The notes: generated from the sequence alone by a model not told the origin. A stretch of 39,505 bases of DNA from Bacilli bacterium (GCA_028699175.1 JAQVVC010000002.1:6731-46235); one strand, 5' to 3'; numbered from the stretch's first letter, positions 24,689 through 32,895 are shown. Numbers and translations: made by a program.

Positions 24689-25273
24689 TTATAGTAAAAA
24701 AAGAAAGTAAGCTAGGATTTTATTACCAAATAAATAAATTAGTAAATCAAATACTATTACAATTATAAAAACAAAACCATTTTTTAATAATTGTAAAAAT
24801 ACTAGTTCATATATCTTATAATCTTTATTTTTAATAACTTTATAAAGCTTTTTACTAAATCTTAAGGCAATGATTAACATATATATTAAAATGAAATAGA
24901 AAATCAATTTATTTATAATAATGAAGATAAATCCATACAATAATCCTTTTATTTTTTTATAATGAAAAAAACCCCCTATTAAAAAACCAATGCTTATTCC
25001 TTCATAAAATAAATAAAATAACATTACAGGTATTCCTAAAACAAATAATGAAAATATAGTAAATATTGATATAATTATTAAATGATAAATAAAATTATTT
25101 TGTTTAGTATTTGATAATGTATTGCCTAAATTAGATAGTTCATTTATGATGCTACTTTTAGTAATATCCGGTTGAATAATATATATATATATTCCTATTA
25201 AAAAGCCTAAAATAAATAATGATACCAGAAATTTAATTAACAATTTATTATTGCTTGTCCATTTTAATTTCAT
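24689..25273 (-). CDS. SpoIIM-like membrane protein
   Basis: 194 residues with about five membrane segments. The central block FLVLGIPVMLFYLF (in this protein LFVLGIPVML) followed by YEGISIGFLIGGFFHY fits the SpoIIM family (DUF95), where a LGIPT-type turn and a GF-LG motif are conserved. In B. subtilis SpoIIM belongs to the DMP complex of engulfment, but SpoIIM relatives also occur in non-sporulating bacteria, so sporulation should not be assumed. The start has GGTGAT three nt before ATG and TATAAT just 14 nt upstream. It is divergent from the 36-aa protein. Confidence 0.7.
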   Translation of the reverse strand: MKLKWTSNNKLLIKFLVSLFILGFLIGIYIYIIQPDITKSSIINELSNLGNTLSNTKQNNFIYHLIIISIFTIFSLFVLGIPVMLFYLFYEGISIGFLIGGFFHYKKIKGLLYGFIFIIINKLIFYFILIYMLIIALRFSKKLYKVIKNKDYKIYELVFLQLLKNGFVFIIVIVFDLLIYLFGNKILAYFLFLL

Positions 25274-25287
25274 ATAATCACCATTTA

Positions 25288-25330
25288 ATTATATTTTAGT
25301 CTTCCAATATTATGAATTATTTTGTATAAT
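25288..25330. promoter_or_regulatory. Divergent promoter pair for spoIIM-like and 36-aa genes
   Basis: ATTATA 25288-25293 (minus-strand TATAAT) and TATAAT 25325-25330 (plus, in TGTATAAT form) are 31 bp apart, exactly the same spacing as the rarA/xerD pair. The minus -35 candidate is TTCATA (25316-25311). The plus -35 (TTCCAA) is poor. Confidence 0.5.
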
Positions 25331-25351
25331 TGTATATAGGTGATAAAAGAA

Positions 25352-25462
25352 ATGGCAAATAAAACTAAGAAAAAAAAGAAAAATTTAGGGGCTAAAATAT
25401 TTGTTTGGATTTTAGTATTAGTTATGGTTATAAGTACTATTGGTTTTATATCTTTATGGTAA
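25352..25462 (+). CDS. 36-aa single-membrane-segment protein (DUF4044-like)
   Basis: A gene easily missed because of its length. ATG 25352 is preceded by AGGTGAT (25338-25344) and TATAAT (25325-25330), and the 36-codon frame ends at TAA 25462, seven nt before a clear terminator. The protein has a very basic N-terminus (MANKTKKKKKNLGAK) and one hydrophobic helix (FVWILVLVMVISTIGFISLW). This basic-head, single-helix form resembles the DUF4044 family of tiny Bacilli membrane proteins. Its function is not known. It forms a complete transcription unit of its own: promoter, ribosome site, frame and terminator are all present. Confidence 0.75.
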   Translation: MANKTKKKKKNLGAKIFVWILVLVMVISTIGFISLW

Positions 25463-25469
25463 TAACTAA

Positions 25470-25495
25470 AAAACCTCAATTTTTGAGGTTTTTAT
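25470..25495. terminator. Shared bidirectional terminator (36-aa gene / sugar transferase)
   Basis: AAAACCTCAA 25470-25479 pairs with TTGAGGTTTT 25483-25492 around TTT, with T-runs on both strands. The stop codon of the minus-strand sugar transferase (25476-25478) is inside the stem. Confidence 0.85.
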
Positions 25496-26045
25496 TTGTA
25501 AATAAATCAAAAAATTGAATTATAACAATTAATATTGATTTAAAAAATAGTTTGATATCGGTTTTAAATGATATTTCATCAACATATTTTAAATCATTTT
25601 TTATTTTATTATCATGAGTAGAATATCTTCTTCCTTCACTTTGAGCATATCCAAATACTCCTGGTTTAACTAAATATCTTTTAGGATTATATGAATTTTT
25701 AGGTAATTCATCGTTAGTCATAAAAGGTCTAGGTCCTATAAATGACATATCTCCTTTTATAATATTAAATAACTGAGGTAATTCATCTAAACCAGATTGC
25801 CTTATTACTTTAGATACTTTCGTAATTCTTTGATCTCGGTTTAAGTTTATATCATCTTTCATAGATTTAAATTTATATATTATAAATGGTTTTTTATATA
25901 AACCCATTCTTTCTTGTTTAAATATTATTTTACCTTTTAAATTGATTTTTAATATTAAATAAATAATAATCATTAAGGGAAATAAAATGATTAAGAAAAT
26001 TAATGCCAAAATAAAGTCTAATAAACTTTTTATATAACTATACAT
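25476..26045 (-). CDS. Polyprenyl-phosphate sugar-1-phosphate transferase (small, PglC-like)
   Basis: 189 residues. An N-terminal hydrophobic hairpin (about 8-32) is followed by the bacterial sugar-transferase core: IIFKQERMGLYKKPFIIYKFKSM near 40-62, SGLDELPQLFNIIKGDMSFI near 89-108, GPRP, and KPGVFGYAQSEGR near 130. Such enzymes start glycan chains by moving a sugar phosphate from a nucleotide sugar onto undecaprenyl phosphate at the inner membrane. The length is that of the minimal monotopic form. It follows trmK by one nt with only weak ribosome-site signal, so it depends on the dnaG-sigA-trmK transcript, an odd place for a surface-glycan gene; no other glycan genes are adjacent. Confidence 0.9.
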   Translation of the reverse strand: MYSYIKSLLDFILALIFLIILFPLMIIIYLILKINLKGKIIFKQERMGLYKKPFIIYKFKSMKDDINLNRDQRITKVSKVIRQSGLDELPQLFNIIKGDMSFIGPRPFMTNDELPKNSYNPKRYLVKPGVFGYAQSEGRRYSTHDNKIKNDLKYVDEISFKTDIKLFFKSILIVIIQFFDLFTNKNLKN

Positions 26046-26046
26046 C

Positions 26047-26691
26047 TTATTTAGCTAATCTTTTTAAAAAGATTTCTTCTTTCTTATGTTTTATTATAGT
26101 AATAATTTTATATTTAGGAATGTTTTCTAATACGGCTCTTTTCTTTTTTAATAAAAATTCAAAATATTTCTTATTACCATTAATTAAAAATGGTCCATAC
26201 TTTAATTCTTTAAATGAATATTTTCTTTTTCCTTTTTCAAAGACAATATTTATATAATAATGACCTCTATCATAGACAATTGATTCATGAGTAATATAAT
26301 ATTCTTTTAATACCAAATATTTTCGTAATAAATAATGGTCATTATTGGATTGAATAATTAGTTTATTTATTTGTTTTAAATTGGGATGACTTAAAATTTT
26401 TATTATTGTGTTTGTACCTAATCCTGATATTATTATTGTATTAATGTTTTCATCAATTATATTAATTCCATTACTTAATATAGGATCTATTTTATCCTGT
26501 AATTTATATTTTTTAATATTTTTAATAGCATTATTTAACGCTTTTTGATTTATATCGCTAACAACAATATTTTCTAATATATTGTTTTTTACTAAGTAAA
26601 TGCCTAATATAGCATGATCACAACCTATATCCATAACTTTATCTTCTTTTTTGATTAAACAGGCGATGGATTTTAATCTATTACTAAGCAT
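26047..26691 (-). CDS. trmK: tRNA (adenine-22-N1)-methyltransferase
   Basis: 214 residues. TrmK methylates A22 of tRNA. The opening LSNRLKSIACLIKKEDKVMD, the SAM motif DIGCDHAILGIYL, VVSDINQKAL and the family-specific IISGLGTNTIIKIL and LIIQSNNDHYLLRKYL are visible. It starts just after the sigA stop with GGTGGAT as ribosome site, and its position downstream of dnaG-sigA matches the B. subtilis arrangement. The C-terminal coiled region is shorter than in some homologues. Confidence 0.92.
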   Translation of the reverse strand: MLSNRLKSIACLIKKEDKVMDIGCDHAILGIYLVKNNILENIVVSDINQKALNNAIKNIKKYKLQDKIDPILSNGINIIDENINTIIISGLGTNTIIKILSHPNLKQINKLIIQSNNDHYLLRKYLVLKEYYITHESIVYDRGHYYINIVFEKGKRKYSFKELKYGPFLINGNKKYFEFLLKKKRAVLENIPKYKIITIIKHKKEEIFLKRLAK

Positions 26692-26693
26692 TT

Positions 26694-27803
26694 TTAATCC
26701 ACCATAAAATCTTTTAATTTTTTAGCTCTAGATGGATGTCTTAATTTTCTTAAAGCTTTAGCTTCTATTTGTCTTATTCTTTCACGAGTAACATTAAATC
26801 TTTTACCAACTTCTTCTAAAGTATAGCTTGTCCCATCAATAAGACCGAAACGAAGTTCTAAAACTTGTTGTTCTCTTGGTTGTAAAGTAGATAATACTGC
26901 TTGAATTTCTTCTTTTAGAATAGTATTAGTTGCAAAATCTTCTGGTGTTTTAGCTCGATCATCAGGTACAAAATCACCAAGACTCGAATCTTCTTCTTCG
27001 CCTATTGGAGTTTCTAAACTTACTGGATCTTGACTGATTTTAATAACTTCTCTCACCTTTTCTACTGAGATACCCATTTTAGCACCAATTTCTTCTTCAG
27101 TAGGTTCGCGGTCTAATTCTAGGGTTAATTGTCTTTGAATTCTAGCCATTTTATTAATGGTTTCAACCATATGAACAGGGACTCTAATTGTTCTTGCTTG
27201 ATCAGCTAGCGCCCTAGTAATAGCTTGTCTTATCCACCAAGTAGCATAGGTACTAAATTTGTATCCTTTACCATAATCAAATTTTTCGACTGCTTTCATT
27301 AAGCCGATATTACCTTCTTGAATTAAATCTAAAAATAATAATCCTCTACCAACATATCTTTTAGCAATTGATACAACTAATCGTAAGTTTGATTCAGCTA
27401 ATATATTTTTAGCTTCTTCATCACCTTCTTCAACTCTTATTGATAAAGCCATTTCTTCTTCAGGACTTAATAATGATATTCTTCCTATTTCTTTTAAATA
27501 CATTCTTACTGGATCATTAATATTAATATTTTTAGTTAAATCAGATTCATTTAAAATTTTTACTTCTGTTTCTTTAATTTTTTCACCTTTTTTATGGGCT
27601 TTTAAATCTTCAGCAGTAATTACATTAATCCCATTATCAATAAAAGTATTATAAAGTTCATCTAATGAATCACCGTCGACATCTAACCCTTTTAATGAAT
27701 TAGCTAATTCTTCAAAGGTAATAAATCCGTTTTTATTTCCTGATTTTAATAAAACTTTTTTTCTTTCTTCTAAAGTTTTTATTTCTTTAATTTCCTTAAT
27801 CAT
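26694..27803 (-). CDS. sigA: Primary sigma factor SigA (RpoD)
   Basis: 369 residues. This is the housekeeping sigma factor that reads TTGACA/TATAAT promoters such as those noted in this window. Region 1.1 is present (about 1-80), then 1.2 DPVRMYLKEIGRISLLSPEE, region 2 with FLDLIQEGNIGLMKAVEKFD and FSTYATWWIRQAITRALADQ, region 3, and region 4 with TLEEVGKRFNVTRERIRQIE. A GTG at 27812 is in frame, but ATG 27803 is preferred. The start lies inside the end of dnaG. It resembles B. subtilis SigA in length. Confidence 0.97.
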   Translation of the reverse strand: MIKEIKEIKTLEERKKVLLKSGNKNGFITFEELANSLKGLDVDGDSLDELYNTFIDNGINVITAEDLKAHKKGEKIKETEVKILNESDLTKNININDPVRMYLKEIGRISLLSPEEEMALSIRVEEGDEEAKNILAESNLRLVVSIAKRYVGRGLLFLDLIQEGNIGLMKAVEKFDYGKGYKFSTYATWWIRQAITRALADQARTIRVPVHMVETINKMARIQRQLTLELDREPTEEEIGAKMGISVEKVREVIKISQDPVSLETPIGEEEDSSLGDFVPDDRAKTPEDFATNTILKEEIQAVLSTLQPREQQVLELRFGLIDGTSYTLEEVGKRFNVTRERIRQIEAKALRKLRHPSRAKKLKDFMVD

Positions 27804-29517
27804 TATTTTCACACTCTCTTTTTAATTTAATTATTAAATCATTAATTTCTTGTTTTTTATTTATATCTGATTCTGTTTTTAATTCTTTTAATAAAGTATT
27901 AATTTGTTCTTCTTTAATCCATTTATAAATAAACAAAATATAGTCATCAAATTCATCATATATTGGTTCATTATATTCATAATTATTTATTATCCTTAAT
28001 ACTGTTTCATAATATTCATTATTAGTTTCAAATGAAATAAAATCAGCAATATTAAAATCTTTATTAATTTTATAAAATGCTAAAATATCATTAGCTATCT
28101 GCCCATATTCTTTATCAGGAATATAACCTAAATCTTTTTCATATTTACGAATATATTTTACATCTTTCAGCATCATATAAATAAGGGTTTCACTTATTTT
28201 TTTATTTTTATTAAGTTTTAAAGGCTTTTTGACTATTTTATACTCTTTTAATTTCACTTCTTTTTTTATTAATTTACTATATAATAAGTTTTTATCAACA
28301 CCAAACTCTTTATTTAAATTATTAATTGTAACTTCTTTTAAAATATCATCATTTACATTATTTAATTCATCTATAATAGCGTTTATATAACTAGCTAAAT
28401 CTTTACTTTTATTTAAATCTTTATTTTTTTTAAAATATAATAATTTATAATCAAAAAAAGATATTGGATTTTTAATAACTTCTTTAAATTTATTTTCACC
28501 ATTTTTAATGATATAATCATCTGGATCTTTTTCGCCACTAATTCTTACTACAGCAACATTAATATCATATTTTAATAATTCTTCACCAGCAGATAGAGTA
28601 CTTTTCTCCCCTGCTTCATCATTATCCATTAATAATATTATTTTAACATTCAATTTTTTTAATAATAAAGCATGTTCCTTAGTTAATGCTGTTCCCATTG
28701 TTGCAACAACATTTTTAACTCCAATAGTATACATTCTAATAACGTCTAAAAAACCTTCTACAATAAATATTTCTTTACTTTTTTTAGCTTCACTTTTGGC
28801 TTTATCATAATTATATAAAATATTACTTTTTTTAAATATAATAGATTCTTTACTATTTATATATTTATTAGTATCTTCATTATTATATATTCGGCCACTA
28901 AATGCTACTATATCGCCTTTTTCATTATTTATCGGAAACATTATCCGGTTTCTAAATACGTCGTAAAGATTATCACTTTTATTTGCTAAACCAATTTCAA
29001 TAATTTGTTTTTCGGTATACTTTTTATTTATTAATAATTTAGATAAATTATTATCATTAAACGATACTCCAATATTAAATTCATTTATAGTTTCATCAAA
29101 TATCTTTCTTTTATTTAAATATTCTTTAGCAAAAAGACCTTCCTTACTTTTTAAATTATTTAAATAATATTTATTAGCAAGATTCATTATTTCATAATAT
29201 TCATGATTCATTTTATTTTCAGATATTTTATAATCAACGTTGTGACCTATCTTTATTCCTACTAATTTTACTGCTTCAGGAAAAGTAATATTTTCATAAT
29301 CTTTGACAAAAGAAAAAACATTTCCTGATACTCCACAAACAAAACAAGTATAAATTTGTTTTTCTGGTGAAACACTTAAAGATGGATTATGGTCATCATG
29401 AAATGGACAAACTCCAAAATAATTTTTACCTTTTGGTTCTAAATTAATATAAGAAGAAATTACATCAACTATATTAGCTTTGTTTCTAATTAAATTTATT
29501 TCTTCATTTGGTATCAC
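27796..29517 (-). CDS. dnaG: DNA primase
   Basis: 573 residues. The CHC2 zinc site reads C37-P-F-H40 and C58-x2-C61; the TOPRIM fold carries FIVEGFLDVIRMY and LLMDNDEAGEKSTL; and a C-terminal DnaB-interacting region covers the last 130 residues. An earlier GTG at 29529 is in frame but falls within the AGAGGGTGAT ribosome site; GTG 29517 gives MIPNEEI, which aligns with the MGNRIPDEI start of B. subtilis DnaG, so I chose it. A TATAAT lies about 20 nt upstream. It overlaps sigA, forming the classic macromolecular-synthesis operon without rpsU. Confidence 0.95.
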   Translation of the reverse strand: MIPNEEINLIRNKANIVDVISSYINLEPKGKNYFGVCPFHDDHNPSLSVSPEKQIYTCFVCGVSGNVFSFVKDYENITFPEAVKLVGIKIGHNVDYKISENKMNHEYYEIMNLANKYYLNNLKSKEGLFAKEYLNKRKIFDETINEFNIGVSFNDNNLSKLLINKKYTEKQIIEIGLANKSDNLYDVFRNRIMFPINNEKGDIVAFSGRIYNNEDTNKYINSKESIIFKKSNILYNYDKAKSEAKKSKEIFIVEGFLDVIRMYTIGVKNVVATMGTALTKEHALLLKKLNVKIILLMDNDEAGEKSTLSAGEELLKYDINVAVVRISGEKDPDDYIIKNGENKFKEVIKNPISFFDYKLLYFKKNKDLNKSKDLASYINAIIDELNNVNDDILKEVTINNLNKEFGVDKNLLYSKLIKKEVKLKEYKIVKKPLKLNKNKKISETLIYMMLKDVKYIRKYEKDLGYIPDKEYGQIANDILAFYKINKDFNIADFISFETNNEYYETVLRIINNYEYNEPIYDEFDDYILFIYKWIKEEQINTLLKELKTESDINKKQEINDLIIKLKRECENND

Positions 29518-29612
29518 CTTATAAATCACCCTCTGTTTATTATATATTCACTTATTAATGGCCTTTTCCTTTATTTTTTAGGCAAATTTTAAATATTTTA
29601 ACTTTTTATGAT

Positions 29613-29634
29613 GAAAAAAAGCCGTTTTTGGCTT
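29613..29634 (-). terminator. Terminator after the RnfD-like gene
   Basis: On the minus strand, AAGCC, a six-nt loop, GGCTT and then seven T. The stop codon of the RnfD-like gene is at the edge of the stem. The T-run is good but the stem is only 5 bp. Confidence 0.65.
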
Positions 29635-30535
29635 ATTTTAAACATAATTTGTCAATAAAATCATGTAAAATACTTACTATTAATATGGCTCCTAAAACAG
29701 CAAGAGTTGGTTCTATTAAAAAGAAAATAAAAGTAAATACACCTAATAGCAAACTATAAATTAACTTTCCATACATTGTATATGAACTCGATATTGGATC
29801 AGTTGCAATATAAATAAAACAAAATAAAATCCCATTTGAAAATATATTATTAAATATTAATTCTATTTCATTATTATATATTCCATAACCACATATTAGA
29901 AATGTAAATGTTAAAGCACTAAATAAAGGAATCATTTTTTTATAATAACTTTTACTGGCTAAAATAATTAAACTTATAAGCAATAATAATCCATAAGTAG
30001 TGTTTATTCCACCACTACCTTTACCTATTAAATAATCAAATGAACTTAAATTAAAAGTTTTAGTTGCTTCATAAATATTAAGAAATGTAAAAGAAGATGT
30101 TATATTAATAATAAATATTATAATTAAAGAAGTAAATGCCATGATATTTATTTTAGTATTTCTTATAAATTTACTAATCATAAATATTATAAATGTAACA
30201 ATTATATATAAAAATATATTAGTATTAATACTAATAATTGAACCTATTATTATTCCATATATAGGATGAAATGAAGAAAATATCTTATTACTTAATGTAT
30301 CTTTATTTTTTTTAATTAAATTTTCATATATTAAATTAACTAATATTCCAATTAAAAAACCACTTATAGTAATCATTAAAGGTTTAAATAGCCCATAAAT
30401 ATTTACTAAATCATTAATATATAATTTTATTCCATTCTTATAAAAACCAGCTAAAATCAAGGGAATAAGAGATAATAAAATATATTTAGATATTTTTTTA
30501 ATTGAATAATCACTTCTTAAATAGATATTATTCAT
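29633..30535 (-). CDS. RnfD/NqrB-like membrane subunit
   Basis: 300 residues with about nine or ten membrane segments. The C-terminal ATDPISSSYTMYGKLIYSLLLG is a strong match to the RnfD/NqrB signature (ATDPVTSP...G), and SSFDYLIGKGSGGINTTYGL resembles the FLG--GSIGETS region. RnfD is a flavin-carrying subunit of the Rnf ion-pumping electron-transfer complex. I do not see the S-x-A-T type motif used for covalent FMN attachment, so cofactor content is uncertain. It overlaps the RnfC-like gene by four nt, but rnfG, rnfE, rnfA and rnfB are not here. The ATG at 30535 lies within the end of the upstream gene. Confidence 0.8.
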   Translation of the reverse strand: MNNIYLRSDYSIKKISKYILLSLIPLILAGFYKNGIKLYINDLVNIYGLFKPLMITISGFLIGILVNLIYENLIKKNKDTLSNKIFSSFHPIYGIIIGSIISINTNIFLYIIVTFIIFMISKFIRNTKINIMAFTSLIIIFIINITSSFTFLNIYEATKTFNLSSFDYLIGKGSGGINTTYGLLLLISLIILASKSYYKKMIPLFSALTFTFLICGYGIYNNEIELIFNNIFSNGILFCFIYIATDPISSSYTMYGKLIYSLLLGVFTFIFFLIEPTLAVLGAILIVSILHDFIDKLCLK

Positions 30536-31665
30536 TTTTTAACCACCCTATCTTTAAAATTAATTTTAGATGGGCATATGTAAGTGCATATTCCACAATT
30601 TATACATTTATCAAGTTTATAATTATTTCTCACATCACATCCAACTGGACATTTTCGATGACATAATCCACAATTTATACATTCTTTTGCTTCTTCTTGA
30701 TCTAATGAATTTATAAAAATACTTTTAATTTTTCTAGTTATTACTACATCTTTAGACTCAACTTCATATCCACTTAATAAACCATTAATAATTATTTTAT
30801 AATCATCATTTATTATGTTAATATTATTATTTAAAATATCTTTTAAAGATGTTCCAATTTTAACATTAATAACTTTTGCTTTTTCAATAGCGTCTCCTGA
30901 TATAGTAATTATTTTTTCAGTTATAGGTCTTTTTTTTCTTAATACATTATAAATTGCTAAAACATCTTCGATAGTTAAATAGATTATTTTATTATTATTT
31001 TTTAATAGATTTAATTCATCTATTAGGATATCTTTATGACCTAACGGGTATAAATTTGGCATTAATTTTAATTCGATATTAGGATATGTCCCTATTTGAT
31101 AAACTAATTTTTCTATTATTTTACTATCATTATTCTTGATAGCTAGAATACATTTATGACATTTAAAAATATCATACATAGCATCAATAGTTTCTAGTAT
31201 TTCACTACTATATTTACTTATAATAGTTTTATATGTTTCTTCATAAATTTCTAAATCAATACCATTTATTAGCATTAAATTACCAGCTAAATTTTTATTA
31301 AAAGCATTATATTCTTTTATTAGTTTATTAACTTCGTCTTTTTGATAATTGTAAATATTTTTTTTGGCTGGAGAAATTTTTTTTGTTGTTTCTTTAAAAT
31401 CATTTTCAATTACTATACAAGGTACTTTTTGGTTATTAATAATCATATTAGTAACACCTAGTACAATGCCAGAAATAGGACTATATATATTTTTATTATC
31501 TTTTGTTAAAAGGATACTTTCCTTTATTACTTTTTCTTTAATTTTTATATTAAGATTATAGACTTTTTCATAAGGAATATATATATAATCCGGATTTAAA
31601 TAATCAATTATTTTGGGATCAGTATTATATGCTTTATTATTTTTAATACAAATTAAACTACCCAT
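30532..31665 (-). CDS. RnfC-like iron-sulfur protein lacking the NADH/FMN loop
   Basis: 377 residues. The N-terminal part has the biotinyl-like turn SPISGIVLGVTNM (62-74), the middle has LMLINGIDLEIYEETY (130-145), matching the L-I-I-N-G-A-E-C-E-P-Y region of RnfC, and the C-terminus has two 4Fe-4S sites: Cys329, 332, 335, 339 and Cys354, 357, 360, 364. The glycine-rich GxGGAGFPT segment that binds FMN/NADH in RnfC should sit just before residue 130 but is replaced by KLIKEYNAFNKNLAG, with no glycine cluster. So electrons may enter differently or the protein has lost NADH oxidation. A TATAAT (31690-31685) and CAGGTGG site precede the ATG. It is cotranscribed with the RnfD-like gene. Confidence 0.82.
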   Translation of the reverse strand: MGSLICIKNNKAYNTDPKIIDYLNPDYIYIPYEKVYNLNIKIKEKVIKESILLTKDNKNIYSPISGIVLGVTNMIINNQKVPCIVIENDFKETTKKISPAKKNIYNYQKDEVNKLIKEYNAFNKNLAGNLMLINGIDLEIYEETYKTIISKYSSEILETIDAMYDIFKCHKCILAIKNNDSKIIEKLVYQIGTYPNIELKLMPNLYPLGHKDILIDELNLLKNNNKIIYLTIEDVLAIYNVLRKKRPITEKIITISGDAIEKAKVINVKIGTSLKDILNNNINIINDDYKIIINGLLSGYEVESKDVVITRKIKSIFINSLDQEEAKECINCGLCHRKCPVGCDVRNNYKLDKCINCGICTYICPSKINFKDRVVKK

Positions 31666-31731
31666 CTTATACCACCTGAATATTATTATATCATGCTACA
31701 TAATAAAAATAAACAAGACCTAAATCTATTC

Positions 31732-32895
31732 TTATAAAGAATTATTAGTTTTTTTTATATTTTTATCTTGAAGTTTATTTAAAATAGAATTATATACATC
31801 CTTTAGAATTATATTATTTATATCATGATTTATTTTATTTAGTTCTACTTTCATAAAATCACTGTAAGGCAAAAAAATTATTTTTAAACCTTTAAAATGA
31901 AAAGCTAATCTATTAAATGTTCTTAAAAATTTATCAGTAATATTATTTTGTAATTCATTATTTCTATCGTGAAATAGTTTAGTATAATCTTTATTTGTTT
32001 GTCTTTGAGCTATTATCTCTCTTGATAAATATCTAACCGGTAAATATGTTACTGCTCTTATATCAGTTATATTTTCTTTTTCTAATAAGCTAATAAAAAT
32101 AAATAAGGATAACAAAGCAGATGGCGAAATATCGGAAATGTTTTCAGGATAATAATCACTTTTACCCATTTTATATTTTTTATAGTCTTCACTTTCAACA
32201 TTTAATACCCCGGAATTTAATTTATACAATTCACGACCAACTTTTTTTGAATACTTTGTTTTTTCTTCTTTTTTAGTTTTAGGGTTAATTATTGAATAAA
32301 TATAACAAACTTTTTCATTATCAGAATTTAATCTAATACCATAAGAAATATTAGGTAATATATATTCAAATTTTTCATTATTAATTTCTTTATACAAAGT
32401 TATATTGATTTTATTATTTGTTTCCATAAATACACTTTGATCAGTATTTTTAATATTAATAATGCTCCCATCAAAACTATTTAGTAAAGGAATATTAATT
32501 CCTTGATTTAAATAATCGAAAGTATCATCTTTTAAAAAAGAAATATTTCTATCAATTAGTTCTAAAGGATTTGCAAAATCTTCAGAAGTTGCGTTAACAA
32601 AAAGATAAGTTACTAAAGTTTTAAGTTTATTTCTTTCTCTATCTTTTGAAAAATTAGGAAATTTTTTAACTTTATCAATAGCTATACTAAGATACTCTGT
32701 TAACTTAGCAAAAAAAAATTTTTTATTTTTTATCATTAATATCGGAAAATTATCATCTTTCTTATAAGATATTACTTTATTTTCTTCATATATCATTGAA
32801 TTAAATCCAATTGGAAATGGATCTCCATCAATTATTATATTCCCATTACTTGCTTCTATTAAGACTTCATTTAATAACTCATCCAATTTTAACAT
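31732..32895 (-). CDS. Hypothetical protein, unrecognised (387 aa)
   Basis: I do not recognise this protein. It is soluble, without signal peptide or membrane segment, and very rich in Asn, Lys and Ile. Blocks worth searching are GNIIIDGDPFPIGFN near 18-32, LPVRYLSREIIAQRQTNKDY near 286-305, and FHFKGLKIIFLPYSDFMKVE near 333-352; LFIFISLLEKENITDI near 265 is hydrophobic but too polar to be a membrane anchor. The start ATG 32895 has only a weak AAAGAG ribosome site. It ends 67 nt before the RnfC-like gene, which has its own promoter. The region upstream is a 250-nt gap. Codon use looks like its neighbours. Confidence 0.75.
   Translation of the reverse strand: MLKLDELLNEVLIEASNGNIIIDGDPFPIGFNSMIYEENKVISYKKDDNFPILMIKNKKFFFAKLTEYLSIAIDKVKKFPNFSKDRERNKLKTLVTYLFVNATSEDFANPLELIDRNISFLKDDTFDYLNQGINIPLLNSFDGSIINIKNTDQSVFMETNNKINITLYKEINNEKFEYILPNISYGIRLNSDNEKVCYIYSIINPKTKKEEKTKYSKKVGRELYKLNSGVLNVESEDYKKYKMGKSDYYPENISDISPSALLSLFIFISLLEKENITDIRAVTYLPVRYLSREIIAQRQTNKDYTKLFHDRNNELQNNITDKFLRTFNRLAFHFKGLKIIFLPYSDFMKVELNKINHDINNIILKDVYNSILNKLQDKNIKKTNNSL

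Noticed and set aside
25285..25479. Minus-strand frame of 64 codons
   Set aside because: It is the complement of the 36-aa gene, which has its own promoter, ribosome site and terminator; the Lys codons of that gene give the Phe run of the shadow.
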